Below, in pieces: positions 1 to 8,297 of a stretch of 59,748 bases of DNA. The notes below the pieces were generated by a model, which was given only the letters and a program-made list of their open reading frames with translations, was not told where the DNA came from and searched no databases. Origin of the DNA: Gammaproteobacteria bacterium (lineage in GTDB: Bacteria > Pseudomonadota > Gammaproteobacteria > Francisellales > CACEW01). The stretch is taken from positions 1-59,748 of the forward strand of contig JAQSYQ010000017.1 of the NCBI GenBank assembly GCA_029256015.1, read 5' to 3'. How positions within the stretch are numbered: the stretch's first letter is position 1; every line of letters begins with the position of its first letter. The position numbers and the translations under genes were made by a program.

Positions 1-1533
1 AGAGCTTATATGCATCAATATGGCATTGGTGGGTCTGCTAATTTTCCCGAAGCCATTCGCCTCTATGACTTAGCTATCGCTAAAGGTAATTCTGTCGCCA
101 TGCTTAGAAGAGCATATATGTATCAAAAGGCCATAGGTGGGCCTGAAAATTTACCTGAAGCTATTCGCCTCTACGACTTAGCTATCACTAAAGGTAATTC
201 TGCCGCTATGCAGAAAAGAGCTTATATGCATCAACGTGGCATTGGCGGGCCTGTTAATTTAGAGAAAGCCATTCGACTCTACGATCTTGCTGTAACAAAA
301 GGCCTGCCTATAGCTATGATTAATAGAGCTTATATGCATGAAAAGGCCATAGGCGGGCCTGAAAACCTACTCGAAGCTATTCGCCTCTACGATCTTGCTA
401 TTAATAAAGGTCATAGCTATGCCATGGTTCACAGAGCCCAGATGTACGAAAATGGCATTGGAGGAGAAAAAAACATCCCAAAGGCAATCGATTTATGGAT
501 ACACGCTCTAACTTCGGACAATGAAGCTTGGTCAAAAACATATGGGCATAATGCATTAGATAATCTCATTAGAATCACCACTTGTTATCCTCACCCTCCT
601 ATCAAAGCCAAAATAGCCATTTTTATTATTTTCATGCAAGGGATTTGCGGTATTCCAATGGATAAACATCGAGCTGGACTTTACCATAAAGATTCTATTG
701 AATTCATAGAGGCTTTGCTAGACATTTACATTTTGCAGCTTATTGGCATACCCACCTATTTCCCAACAATTGTGGATGCTACCATCTCATTTTTAAAAGC
801 TTCCATTCATCCTAACTCACTGCCATTATTTAAATTTAAAGAAATTGAAGCAAGACAAGCGCTGCTGGCTGAAAATGGAGAAAAAGCTCTAGAAAGCCTA
901 TTATCTCTTCCTCTCGAATATTTCAGTAATAGTGAACATTTACTTCACTTTATTATGTTGATATTGAATTGCGTAGGGCCTGATCAAAAAAGCATAATTC
1001 TACCCCACCTTGATCGTGGCATAAGATGCTTCCCAGAAAGTAAAGATCTAGATAAATTGCATCGATTTCTACTCTTGGAAATAGAGGGGAAAATACAAGA
1101 ACTAAGCGATGAGTCCAAAGAAAATAAAACACAGCGTTACGCTAAAGCCCTGGCTCGAGAAACAAGCTTTATAGACATGAAAATAAAAAGCGCCATCATC
1201 GCATTTGAGAGCTATATTGAAAGTAGCATCATTAAACTGTGCGGCCTCTGCTCATCAATCTGGCACCATAAGGATATCCATTTAGCTCAAATGATACTTG
1301 TAAGTCTTCGCGCAGGGCAATCTCCATATATAGTGTATTCAAATCACAGGCAAGAATTGAAAGAATTCCCAGTATTAAATAACTTGCTTATCAATCACTG
1401 TTATTACACTCCAACCATTATTGAAAAACCGACTGCAGCTAAGCCCAATTTGTTAGCGCAAAACGTTTTTGCCAATGCTGACGCTACCGCTTCAACAGGC
1501 TTAAATACAGCCACCTCTTTGAGCCCTGCGTAA
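1..1533 (+). CDS. Sel1-repeat protein, 5' end outside the window
   Basis: The frame is open to base 1 and the codons before the first ATG (base 10) encode R-A-Y, which matches the repeat consensus RAYMH/YQ, so the gene starts upstream and the ATG is internal. About five Sel1 (TPR-like) units of 36 residues cover the first ~170 visible residues; each has an EAIRLYDLAI helix followed by an AM..RAYM helix and an IGG turn. The remaining ~335 residues look helical and match no family I recognise. Sel1 proteins are solenoid scaffolds for protein-protein contact; in host-associated Gammaproteobacteria many are secreted effectors or envelope adaptors. No signal peptide can be judged because the N-terminus is missing. 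The repeat units are very similar to one another, suggesting recent tandem expansion. The effector role is inference. Confidence 0.85.
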   Translation, partial: RAYMHQYGIGGSANFPEAIRLYDLAIAKGNSVAMLRRAYMYQKAIGGPENLPEAIRLYDLAITKGNSAAMQKRAYMHQRGIGGPVNLEKAIRLYDLAVTKGLPIAMINRAYMHEKAIGGPENLLEAIRLYDLAINKGHSYAMVHRAQMYENGIGGEKNIPKAIDLWIHALTSDNEAWSKTYGHNALDNLIRITTCYPHPPIKAKIAIFIIFMQGICGIPMDKHRAGLYHKDSIEFIEALLDIYILQLIGIPTYFPTIVDATISFLKASIHPNSLPLFKFKEIEARQALLAENGEKALESLLSLPLEYFSNSEHLLHFIMLILNCVGPDQKSIILPHLDRGIRCFPESKDLDKLHRFLLLEIEGKIQELSDESKENKTQRYAKALARETSFIDMKIKSAIIAFESYIESSIIKLCGLCSSIWHHKDIHLAQMILVSLRAGQSPYIVYSNHRQELKEFPVLNNLLINHCYYTPTIIEKPTAAKPNLLAQNVFANADATASTGLNTATSLSPA

Positions 1534-1678
1534 AAAGCCTTAGAATCTTCGCAGCTAAAAAGAGATGACAGACAATCAACACTTGAATGTTTTATACTGC
1601 TTGGCAATCTACCGGCAAATACTGGATATTACTCCCTAAAGGTGTGGATGCTTCTGATATTGAGAAATAAACGAGCCC

Positions 1679-2011
1679 TTACCCGCATTGATATCCGGTT
1701 TTATCAGGAAATATAGAAGTCTCTTTATAGACACGAATAACTTTTCCAAACGCCCTAAAGTACCGGCTTTTACTTTCGTCACCCTCCATGCTTATCAATA
1801 ATTCAGGCTCTAAGGTTTCTTTTGAAATTCTAAAAAGCCCTCTATTTTCACCGATTTTGATACCTCTGTATTTATGTGCATATCTGGGGTCTTGCCCATA
1901 AACATTACAAATGTATACGTAATCAACATAATCTGGTTTTTCTCGATTTTTCTCAATGCCAATCGACATATAATCTACATGTTTTTCTTTAGAAATAGTC
2001 TCTATACTCAT
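1679..2011 (-). CDS. hypothetical protein, second gene of a coupled pair
   Basis: A 110-residue soluble protein with no signal peptide or membrane segment. It is rich in charged and aromatic residues (YVDYVYICNVYG near residues 28-39) and has no motif I can assign. Its ATG overlaps the stop of the upstream minus-strand gene in an ATGA arrangement (2008-2011), so translation is probably coupled. A short coupled partner behind a slightly larger protein is a layout seen in toxin/antitoxin and effector/immunity pairs, but nothing in the sequence proves either. A real gene is supported by the clean overlap and protein-like composition; the function is unknown. Confidence 0.6.
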   Translation of the reverse strand: MSIETISKEKHVDYMSIGIEKNREKPDYVDYVYICNVYGQDPRYAHKYRGIKIGENRGLFRISKETLEPELLISMEGDESKSRYFRAFGKVIRVYKETSIFPDKTGYQCG

Positions 2012-2553
2012 CGTGACTTCCCGTCCAAATAATTCAGTATTTTAAAACCCACATAGTCTTTTTTATTTTTATAACGCCACCGATAATAGCAACTCCAATA
2101 ACTTGCTACTCGTTGCCTAGTTAAGAAATAGAATTCCTTATTTTCGCTGATAAAATGCCGATACAAATCCACATCGAGCTTATCCAGATTCTTATAAATG
2201 ATATCCAATATTTCAATAACATATTCACCAAGAAGCTGCATAACATAAGGAACAACCCATTCTTCATTGAGACTAATAATCTTTTTTACATACTTTTCTC
2301 TCACAAAGCCATCATGATGCCTTGTATAACAACATGCTAAAATATGTTGCTGTATAGGGGCGCTATCAAGGTTATCGTCATCAAATTCAACCCGATACGG
2401 GATATGCAACTTTTCATTATTTACTATAACTACAAACGGCTCTATGTTGCAAACTAAAGGCAAATTTTGAGCCGTATTGTCGAGTAATAACTTAATTTCC
2501 TTTTCAAGATAGGAAGGAAAAGCTTCATGTAGATTTAACGCTACTTTATGCAT
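2008..2553 (-). CDS. hypothetical protein, first gene of a coupled pair
   Basis: A 181-residue protein without signal peptide. Conserved-looking segments are TRHHDGFVREKYV (about residues 77-89), followed by a stretch predicted helical (WVVPYVMQLLGEYVIEILDII), and an aromatic/basic C-terminus ending in YWSCYYRWRYKNKKD. The weak SD GGCGGA lies just before ATG 2553. The pattern 'intracellular helical protein with an RHH-G-REK motif, followed by a small overlapping gene' reminds me of uncharacterised proteins scattered through Gammaproteobacteria, but I cannot name a family. It forms an operon with the 110-residue gene behind it. The function is unknown. Confidence 0.65.
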   Translation of the reverse strand: MHKVALNLHEAFPSYLEKEIKLLLDNTAQNLPLVCNIEPFVVIVNNEKLHIPYRVEFDDDNLDSAPIQQHILACCYTRHHDGFVREKYVKKIISLNEEWVVPYVMQLLGEYVIEILDIIYKNLDKLDVDLYRHFISENKEFYFLTRQRVASYWSCYYRWRYKNKKDYVGFKILNYLDGKSR

Positions 2554-2678
2554 GGAGTCCGCCTTTACCTTACTCTAAAAAACAAGATCCTGTCAGGCAA
2601 TTCTAGCAAGTCAGGCCATACATGCCTATAAATTCATTGAGCCCACCTCAAAAAAACCGTATAATCCGCGCGAGAATT

Positions 2679-2713
2679 GTCATCCTGGGGCTGCGCAGCA
2701 GAACCCGGGATCC
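2679..2713 (+). repeat. dispersed palindromic repeat, family R1, copy A
   Basis: A 35-bp unit opening with GTCATCCTGGGGC and closing with GAACCCGGGATCC around a CTGCGCAG core. TCCTGGG and CCCGGGA can pair (one G-U) to form a hairpin. Related units occur at 8257-8291, 9083-9117 and, more diverged, 34451-34486. Confidence 0.75.
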
Positions 2714-2724
2714 ACAATCAAAAA

Positions 2725-2760
2725 GGTTAATATCAATCAACATGTTGATTGATTTATACC
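2725..2760. repeat. 36-bp palindrome with a perfect 22-bp core
   Basis: Bases 2732-2753 form a perfect 22-bp palindrome centred on CATG (half-site ATCAATCAACA), extended imperfectly to GGT...ACC at 2725-2760. It lies about 120 bp before miaB and next to a possible MITE. It could be an operator or the loop of a cruciform/hairpin. No T-run follows, so a terminator is unlikely. Confidence 0.7.
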
Positions 2761-2880
2761 GTTTGCATTTTTGAATGCTGGCGCAGCGCGCAAGCACAAA
2801 GCAAGCGGAATGTATAACAAATACTTGAGCATTGCGGCTGCGTAGCGCAACAATGCCAGGTTTAAAAGGGCAACGGTATA
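2755..2880. mobile_element. possible MITE-like insertion before miaB
   Basis: The two ends are inverted: TATACCGTTTGC at 2755-2766 and GCAACGGTATA at 2870-2880. Weaker inverted similarity continues inwards (T-rich stretch, then CTGGC). TA flanks TACCGTT at both ends, as in TA-inserting IS630/mariner-type elements. The inside is GC-richer than its surroundings and contains GCTGCGTAGC-type palindromes. No ORF is present. The right end abuts the miaB start codon at 2882, so the element may carry or replace miaB leader signals. Tentative. Confidence 0.4.
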
Positions 2881-2881
2881 T

Positions 2882-4204
2882 ATGTCAGGTAAATATTTCG
2901 TCCAGACCCAGGGCTGCCAAATGAATGAGTATGACTCAAAGAAAATGGCAGATCTTTTGGAAGTCACTTGCAAAATGACGGCTGCGGATAGCCCCGAGGC
3001 TGCTGATGTTGTATTGCTTAATACCTGCTCTATCCGTGAAAAGGCCCAGGAAAAAGTATTCGATCAATTGGGGCGTTGGCGCAAAATCAAAGAGAAAAAT
3101 CCGAATTTAATTATTGGAGTCACGGGATGTGTGGCAAGCCAGGAAGGCGCTAATATCATTAAGCGCGCGCCATTTGTTGATATTGTCCTTGGCCCGCAAA
3201 CCATCCACCGCCTGCCTTCTATGCTTGAGCAAAGACAAAGCTCGAAAAAGCCGGTGGTTGATATCAGCTTTCCTGAAATTGAAAAATTTGACCATTTGCC
3301 TGAGCCTAAGGCTGAAGGCGTTAAAGCCTATGTATCGATTATGGAAGGATGCAGCAAATACTGCTCTTACTGCGTCGTGCCCTATACTCGCGGAGAGGAA
3401 GTCAGCCGCCCATTTGATGACGTATTGGCTGAAGTGGCCATGCTGGCTGAGCAAGGAGTGAAAGAAATTACTTTATTAGGTCAAAACGTCAACCATTACT
3501 TAGGTAAAATGCCTAACGGTGAAATTGCTGATTTAGCGCTATTAATTCACTATATTGCCGCTATGGACGAAATCGGCCGAATCCGCTTTTTTACTTCTCA
3601 CCCCGTTGAGTTCTCAGACAGCTTAATCGAAGCTTATGCCGAAGTCCCTAAACTTGCCAACCATTTACATTTACCGGTTCAAAGCGGTTCTGACAGAATT
3701 TTAGCTGCTATGAAGCGCGGGCATACCGCTTTGGAATTTAAGAGCAAAATTAGAAAGCTCAAAAAAGTTCGCCCTGATATTACGATTTCAACCGACATTA
3801 TTGTAGGCTTTCCCGGCGAAACTGAAAAAGACTTTGAAGCAACCATGAACTTAGTTCAGGACATTGGCTTTGACCAGTCTTTTAGTTTTATTTACAGCAA
3901 GCGCCCCGGCACCCCGGCTGCTGACTTGATTGATGAAGTGCCTGTAGAGGAACAGAAACGCCGCTTAAAAATCTTGCAGGATAGATTGAGCCTACAAGGT
4001 TTTAGGATAAGCGAGGCTATGGTTGGAACTACTCAGAAAATCTTGGTGGATGGCATTTCAAGCAAAGACGAAAACGAGCTTTCAGGACGCACCGAAAACA
4101 ACCGGGTGGTAAACTTCAAAGCAGACAAGAGCCTTATCGGCCAGTTTGTGGACTGCAAAATTACCGCAGTTTCAGTCAATACTCTGCGTGGTGAAATCCT
4201 TTAA
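2882..4204 (+). CDS. miaB: tRNA-2-methylthio-N6-dimethylallyladenosine synthase MiaB
   Basis: A radical-SAM methylthiotransferase that converts i6A37 to ms2i6A37 in tRNAs reading UNN codons. At 440 residues it has family length. The N-terminal UPF0004 domain holds the auxiliary 4Fe-4S cysteines C12, C49 and C83. The radical-SAM domain carries C157, C161 and C164 in [10 protein letters not shown]-terminal TRAM domain (about 375-440) binds tRNA. The ATG at 2882 begins the conserved [15 protein letters not shown] start; the SD is weak (AAAAGGG, about 11 bases upstream). It is first in a block with phoH, ybeY, corC and lnt, the usual gammaproteobacterial order, but is separated from phoH by a 180-bp repeat region. 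Its stop codon touches that repeat. Confidence 0.97.
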   Translation: MSGKYFVQTQGCQMNEYDSKKMADLLEVTCKMTAADSPEAADVVLLNTCSIREKAQEKVFDQLGRWRKIKEKNPNLIIGVTGCVASQEGANIIKRAPFVDIVLGPQTIHRLPSMLEQRQSSKKPVVDISFPEIEKFDHLPEPKAEGVKAYVSIMEGCSKYCSYCVVPYTRGEEVSRPFDDVLAEVAMLAEQGVKEITLLGQNVNHYLGKMPNGEIADLALLIHYIAAMDEIGRIRFFTSHPVEFSDSLIEAYAEVPKLANHLHLPVQSGSDRILAAMKRGHTALEFKSKIRKLKKVRPDITISTDIIVGFPGETEKDFEATMNLVQDIGFDQSFSFIYSKRPGTPAADLIDEVPVEEQKRRLKILQDRLSLQGFRISEAMVGTTQKILVDGISSKDENELSGRTENNRVVNFKADKSLIGQFVDCKITAVSVNTLRGEIL

Positions 4205-4319
4205 ATCCCTCCTAACCTCCCTTTATTAAAGGGAGGTAATTCATCATGCCCTCTCCTTTGAAAAGGAGGGATAGGGTGGATTTTAAATCCCTCCTAGCCT
4301 CCCTTTATTGAAGGGAGGA
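4203..4319. repeat. double-hairpin repeat (family R2), one full and one half copy
   Basis: The full unit 4203-4284 has two hairpins, CCTCCCTTTATTAAAGGGAGG and CTCTCCTTTGAAAAGGAGGG, bounded by AAATCC and GGATTT. A half unit follows at 4285-4319 (CCTCCCTTTATTGAAGGGAGG). The same 80-bp architecture occurs in reverse at 34501-34580, and a half copy lies at 44227-44259. The unit begins on the miaB stop codon. The hairpins lack a U-run, so they are not typical intrinsic terminators but could stall polymerase or protect the mRNA 3' end. Confidence 0.8.
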
Positions 4320-4384
4320 AAACTTAGTGAAATTTTCTAAATTTCTGCCAGAATAGAAATAACAGAATCACCGGGGGTAATTAT

Positions 4385-5347
4385 TTGAAAACCATCACCT
4401 TTCAGCTCCAGCCCGAAGACAATCAAAGACTCAATAATTTATGCGGCCAGCTTGATGAACATATCCATCAAATCGAACGCCATCTTGCAGTAGAAATCAG
4501 CCATCGCAGTCATACCTTTAAGATTTTTGGCCCGGATGAAGCGGTGATGACTGCCCGAAACTTTATTAAAGAGTTATACGGCAACCCCAAGTCTCATTCT
4601 TCACAGGAGCTCGATATTATGCTGCAAGCTATGGTTAATCAAAGCAAACGCAATCAAACCGAAGAGCCTATAGATGAGCACATGATCATCAAGACTTCTA
4701 AGGCCGAGATCAAACCTCGAGGCGCTAACCAGCAGCGTTATATTAAGCGGGTTTATCAGCATGATATTAATTTTGGAATTGGGCCAGCCGGAACCGGTAA
4801 AACCTTTTTGGCGGTAGCCTGTGCGGTATCGGCTCTGGAAAACGAAAAAGTCCGCAGAATTGTGTTAGTCCGCCCTGCGGTAGAAGCGGGTGAAAATTTA
4901 GGATTTTTGCCGGGAGACCTTTCTCAAAAAGTCGATCCTTATTTACGCCCAATGTATGATGCTCTATATGAGCTGATGGGGCCGGATAAGGTAATCAAAC
5001 TCATCGAAAAAAATGTGATCGAGATTGCGCCTCTTGCCTTTATGCGAGGCAGAACTTTAAACGATGCCTTTATTATTTTGGATGAAAGCCAAAACACGAC
5101 AAAAGAACAAATGAAAATGTTTCTAACCCGAATTGGCTTTAACTCCACCGCCATTATTACCGGTGATATCACTCAGGTGGATTTACCCAAAGGCAAAATG
5201 TCCGGCCTGCGTCATGTAATCGATATTTTGTCTGAGACATCCGGTATCAGCTTCACCTTTTTTGATACCTTTGACGTGGTGCGCCATCCTTTAGTGCAGG
5301 CGGTTGTGGAGGCTTATCAGAAACATGAAGCCGTCCATGGCATTTGA
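4385..5347 (+). CDS. phoH: PhoH-like ATPase (YbeZ)
   Basis: A cytoplasmic P-loop ATPase of the PhoH family, linked to ribosome and RNA metabolism together with YbeY. It has 320 residues. An N-terminal KH-like region (about 1-70) precedes the PhoH domain, with Walker A GPAGTGKT at 133-140 and Walker B FIILDESQN at 229-237. Translation starts with TTG, preceded by a purine-rich CCGGGGG 8 bases upstream; no in-frame ATG lies before the conserved N-terminus. It is followed by ybeY after a 128-bp gap that contains a large palindrome. The role in RNA quality control is family knowledge. Confidence 0.95.
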   Translation: MKTITFQLQPEDNQRLNNLCGQLDEHIHQIERHLAVEISHRSHTFKIFGPDEAVMTARNFIKELYGNPKSHSSQELDIMLQAMVNQSKRNQTEEPIDEHMIIKTSKAEIKPRGANQQRYIKRVYQHDINFGIGPAGTGKTFLAVACAVSALENEKVRRIVLVRPAVEAGENLGFLPGDLSQKVDPYLRPMYDALYELMGPDKVIKLIEKNVIEIAPLAFMRGRTLNDAFIILDESQNTTKEQMKMFLTRIGFNSTAIITGDITQVDLPKGKMSGLRHVIDILSETSGISFTFFDTFDVVRHPLVQAVVEAYQKHEAVHGI

Positions 5348-5358
5348 TTGCGCTTTTA

Positions 5359-5448
5359 ACGCCATGCTTTGTTATTTTAATTATCTGCGGTCCTCATGTA
5401 TGAATTTATACACTGCGCTCCTCGAAATTAAAATGCCTCGCCTGGCGT
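5359..5448. repeat. 90-bp imperfect palindrome between phoH and ybeY
   Basis: Outer arms ACGCCA (5359-5364) and TGGCGT (5443-5448), middle arms ATTTTAATT (5374-5382) and AATTAAAAT (5426-5434), and an inner TGTAT/ATACA stem (5397-5412) nest around one centre. The two flanks of the inner stem carry TGCGGTCCTC and TGCGCTCCTC. It could be a folded processing or attenuation site in the operon mRNA, or an old foldback insertion. Confidence 0.65.
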
Positions 5449-5475
5449 CAAAATCATCAATCAAATGGAGTTAAA

Positions 5476-5931
5476 GTGAGCAGAATCACAATACAAGTTG
5501 CAAGCTCGGACAAAAACACCCCATCGAGCACTCAAATAAGAAAATGGGCCAAGCATGTCTTAGTCAATCAAAATGCAGAAGATAGAGAGCTTAGCATTCG
5601 CGTCGTGGATGAAGCTGAGAGCCACAGCCTTAACCATAGCTATCGACATAAAGATAAGCCGACTAATGTCCTGTCATTTCCCATGGATGCCCCACCAGGC
5701 GTGGCACTTCCTATATTAGGCGACATTGTTCTTTGCGCTCAAGTGATTAATGCAGAAGCCAAAGCTCAAGGCAAAACCCAACAAGCTCATTGGGCGCATA
5801 TGGTGACCCATGGCATTTTGCATTTGCTCGGATTTGACCATATTGAAGAACAAGATGCTATGCTTATGGAACAAAGGGAAATAGAATTATTACAAGAATT
5901 GGGGTTTGCCAACCCCTACGGAGAAAAGTAA
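5476..5931 (+). CDS. ybeY: endoribonuclease YbeY (16S rRNA maturation)
   Basis: A zinc metalloprotein of the UPF0054 family needed for 16S rRNA 3'-end maturation and 70S quality control. It has 151 residues, the family length. The zinc motif HGILHLLGFDH supplies H112, H116 and H122. The GTG start at 5476 follows GGAG with a 5-base spacer, which settles the start. The stop lies 5 bases before corC. It cooperates with PhoH/YbeZ encoded just upstream. Confidence 0.96.
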   Translation: MSRITIQVASSDKNTPSSTQIRKWAKHVLVNQNAEDRELSIRVVDEAESHSLNHSYRHKDKPTNVLSFPMDAPPGVALPILGDIVLCAQVINAEAKAQGKTQQAHWAHMVTHGILHLLGFDHIEEQDAMLMEQREIELLQELGFANPYGEK

Positions 5932-5936
5932 GAGTC

Positions 5937-6788
5937 ATGAAAGAAAGCGCGGATAAGCCGTCAAAAAGCTGGTTACGAAAACTAAGCGAAAGCCTTCAGC
6001 CTGGAGCTCAATCAAAATCAGAATTGCTTGAAATTTTAAGGGCTGCTGCCAAGCGCCAACTCCTGAACAGTGAAGCTTTAAAAATGATTGAAGGCGTGAT
6101 GGAAGTTTCCAGCATTCAAGTCAGAGACATTATGGTGCCTCGTGCTCAAATGACTGTTATTGAAAAAAGCCAGCGCCCTGAAGAATTTTTGCCGCTAGTT
6201 GTCAACGCTTCTCACTCTCGGTTTCCCGTTATCGACGAAGACAAAGAAGACGTAATCGGTATCCTATTGGCTAAAGATTTACTGCGCTATTGCTTAAATT
6301 CACCTAAAGAAGATTTTGACTGGAATAAAATGCTGCGCCCTGCTTTTTTTGTACCAGAAAGCAAAAGGCTGGATGCCCTTTTAAACGAATTTAAAAGCAG
6401 CCACAATCATTTAGCCATCGTCGTGGATGAATATGGCAGTATCGCGGGCTTGGTCACCATTGAGGACGTGCTTGAAGAGATTGTCGGTGATATCGAAGAC
6501 GAATTCGATGAGCATGAAGTCTATGTTCAAAAGCTGAATGAAAATCTGTATCAAGTTAATGCTCTAACCTCGATTGAAGAATTCAATCGCTATTTCAACG
6601 CCAAGTTCTCTGACCAGGAAGTGGACACCATGGGTGGCGTTGTGATTCAAGCCTTGGGACATGTCCCTCTTCCCAATGAATCGACTGAGATTCAAGGGTT
6701 TAACTTTAAAGTCGCCAAATCAGATGGCCGTCGCATTTTAATGCTGGAAGTAAGCAAAATTGAAAGCTCTCAAGAAACTGTCTTATAA
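5937..6788 (+). CDS. corC: CorC/HlyC-type CBS-domain protein (YbeX)
   Basis: A soluble CBS-pair protein of the CorC family, historically tied to Mg2+/Co2+ efflux and, as YbeX, to ribosome metabolism. It has 283 residues. The CBS pair spans about 64-190, with DIMVPRAQM at 64-72 and VVDEYGSIAGLVTIEDVLEE from 162. A CorC_HlyC domain occupies about 205-280. There is no membrane segment, so it is not the membrane-bound paralogue. The gene overlaps lnt by 29 bases; in Gammaproteobacteria corC is regularly followed by lnt. Confidence 0.93.
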   Translation: MKESADKPSKSWLRKLSESLQPGAQSKSELLEILRAAAKRQLLNSEALKMIEGVMEVSSIQVRDIMVPRAQMTVIEKSQRPEEFLPLVVNASHSRFPVIDEDKEDVIGILLAKDLLRYCLNSPKEDFDWNKMLRPAFFVPESKRLDALLNEFKSSHNHLAIVVDEYGSIAGLVTIEDVLEEIVGDIEDEFDEHEVYVQKLNENLYQVNALTSIEEFNRYFNAKFSDQEVDTMGGVVIQALGHVPLPNESTEIQGFNFKVAKSDGRRILMLEVSKIESSQETVL

Positions 6789-8253
6789 ACTCGAACTACT
6801 AAGCCTGCTTGCCGGAGCACTGCTCACTTTTAGCTTCGCGCCATTTAATCAATTCTGGCTGGGCATACTTTGCCCTGCTTTGTTTTTACTATGCTTGCAA
6901 AATGCCAGCCCAAGACAAGGCTTAGTTCGAGGACTTTTGTTTGGAGCAGGCTTATTTGGCACGGGAGTTTCCTGGGTCTATGTCAGCATCCATACCTACG
7001 GCAATGCAGGCGTGATTTTATCTTTGTTTATTACCGCATTGCTTGTAGTCTTTCTGGCGCTTTTTCCTGCCCTGTTCGGCTATTTACTGACTAAATATGG
7101 CAAACCCGCAAAATTCCCGGGAATGCTGCTGACCTTTCCTGCACTGTGGGTCGCATTTGAATGGATTAGAAGTTGGCTATTTACAGGATTCCCCTGGTTG
7201 CTATTAGGTTATAGCCAAATTGGCAGCCCGCTTTCTGGCTATGCCACCGTATTCTCTGTATTTGGAGTGAGCTTAGCCACGGCTTTTACAAGCGGCGCTT
7301 TAATCGCCATTTGGCAGAATAAAAAGAAAGTCAGAATTTATCTGATCTTGGTCCTATTTGCTCTATGGGGAACGGGAATGGCTTTGAAGTTAGTTGAATG
7401 GAGCAAACCTGCTGGCCCTTCTCTAAGCATTGCATTGGTACAAGGCGATACCCCCCAAGCCACCAAATGGTCTCAGTATTACCAAGATCAAATATTAAAT
7501 ACCTATCAAAAATTAAACCAAGAAGCACTGGGATCTCAGCTAATCTTCTGGCCTGAGGCCGCTATTCCCGCCCTGCCTGAACAAGTTCCGAATTTCATCA
7601 AGCAGCTGACTCAATCCGTCAAACAACACAACACCGCATTAATGCTTGGCATCCCTTTATACAACTACAGCACTCAACAGTATTACAACGCCGCTGTTGT
7701 CATAGGAAATGGCCAGGGAGTTTATTTAAAAAGACATTTAGTTCCCTTTGGCGAGTATGTGCCTCTGCTGAATGTTTTGGGGCCGCTATTAGACAGCTTA
7801 AATATCCCGATGTCAGGCATGGCTCCAGGGCCTGATAGCCAAGCTTTACCCATGATGCAGGACATTCCCGTTGCGGTATTTATCTGCTATGAGTCAGCCT
7901 TTCCTGAAGAGTTTAGAGACGGCATGCAAAATGCCCAACTGATTGCCACACTAAGTGATGACAGCTGGTTTGGTCATTCCCTTGGATTCTATCAACATGA
8001 AGAAATGGATCAGATGCGCGCTATTGAAACGGGAAGATATATCGTAAGGGCTACCAACAGCGGAGAGACCTCTGTTATCAATTCTCATGGAAAAGTCATG
8101 CTTAAGATTCCAAGCTTTCAAGCCGCAGTGCTCAAAAGCTCAGTCGTTCCTATGAGCGGCAATACCCCTTGGGTGATAATCGGGATATGGCCTTTATTAG
8201 GATTGATTTTATTGATGCTGGGGCTAGCCGTCATCCTGCAACGCCATAATTAA
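6760..8253 (+). CDS. lnt: apolipoprotein N-acyltransferase
   Basis: An inner-membrane enzyme that transfers the third acyl chain to the N-terminal cysteine of lipoproteins, completing their maturation for Lol-dependent export. It has 497 residues. About six membrane helices fill residues 10-210, a periplasmic nitrilase-fold domain spans about 222-470, and a last helix lies at 473-493. The catalytic triad is visible as E266 (FWPEAAIP), K324 (YLKRHLVPFGEYVP) and C376 (ICYESAFPEEF). The start is TTG inside the 3' end of corC, preceded by GGAAG 9 bases upstream. The protein serves the same lipoproteins as LolC/E-LolD and includes BamD and MltD, encoded elsewhere here, among its likely substrates. 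Confidence 0.95.
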   Translation: MKALKKLSYKLELLSLLAGALLTFSFAPFNQFWLGILCPALFLLCLQNASPRQGLVRGLLFGAGLFGTGVSWVYVSIHTYGNAGVILSLFITALLVVFLALFPALFGYLLTKYGKPAKFPGMLLTFPALWVAFEWIRSWLFTGFPWLLLGYSQIGSPLSGYATVFSVFGVSLATAFTSGALIAIWQNKKKVRIYLILVLFALWGTGMALKLVEWSKPAGPSLSIALVQGDTPQATKWSQYYQDQILNTYQKLNQEALGSQLIFWPEAAIPALPEQVPNFIKQLTQSVKQHNTALMLGIPLYNYSTQQYYNAAVVIGNGQGVYLKRHLVPFGEYVPLLNVLGPLLDSLNIPMSGMAPGPDSQALPMMQDIPVAVFICYESAFPEEFRDGMQNAQLIATLSDDSWFGHSLGFYQHEEMDQMRAIETGRYIVRATNSGETSVINSHGKVMLKIPSFQAAVLKSSVVPMSGNTPWVIIGIWPLLGLILLMLGLAVILQRHN

Positions 8254-8256
8254 TCT

Positions 8257-8291
8257 GTCATCCTGGGGCGCCGATAGGCGAACCCGGGATC
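8257..8291 (+). repeat. dispersed palindromic repeat R1, copy B
   Basis: It begins with GTCATCCTGGGGC and ends with GAACCCGGGATC, with a diverged core. It starts 4 bases after the lnt stop and ends 6 bases before the stop of the ankyrin gene. It is inverted relative to copy C on the other side of that gene. Confidence 0.75.
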
Positions 8292-8297
8292 TATTTC

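Noticed and set aside
1404..1607. 67-codon minus-strand frame opposite the 3' end of the Sel1 gene
   Set aside because: It lies antisense to coding sequence, has no SD and no protein-like motif; it mirrors the codon pattern of the sense gene.
2737..2973. 78-codon minus-strand frame before and inside miaB
   Set aside because: It covers the palindrome, the MITE-like element and the conserved miaB start; composition is not protein-like.
3107..3461. Two overlapping 115-codon frames, one on each strand, within miaB
   Set aside because: Both are shadows of the well-conserved MiaB frame.
4205..4384. Intrinsic terminator of miaB
   Set aside because: The hairpins are strong but not followed by a U-run and belong to a dispersed repeat family.
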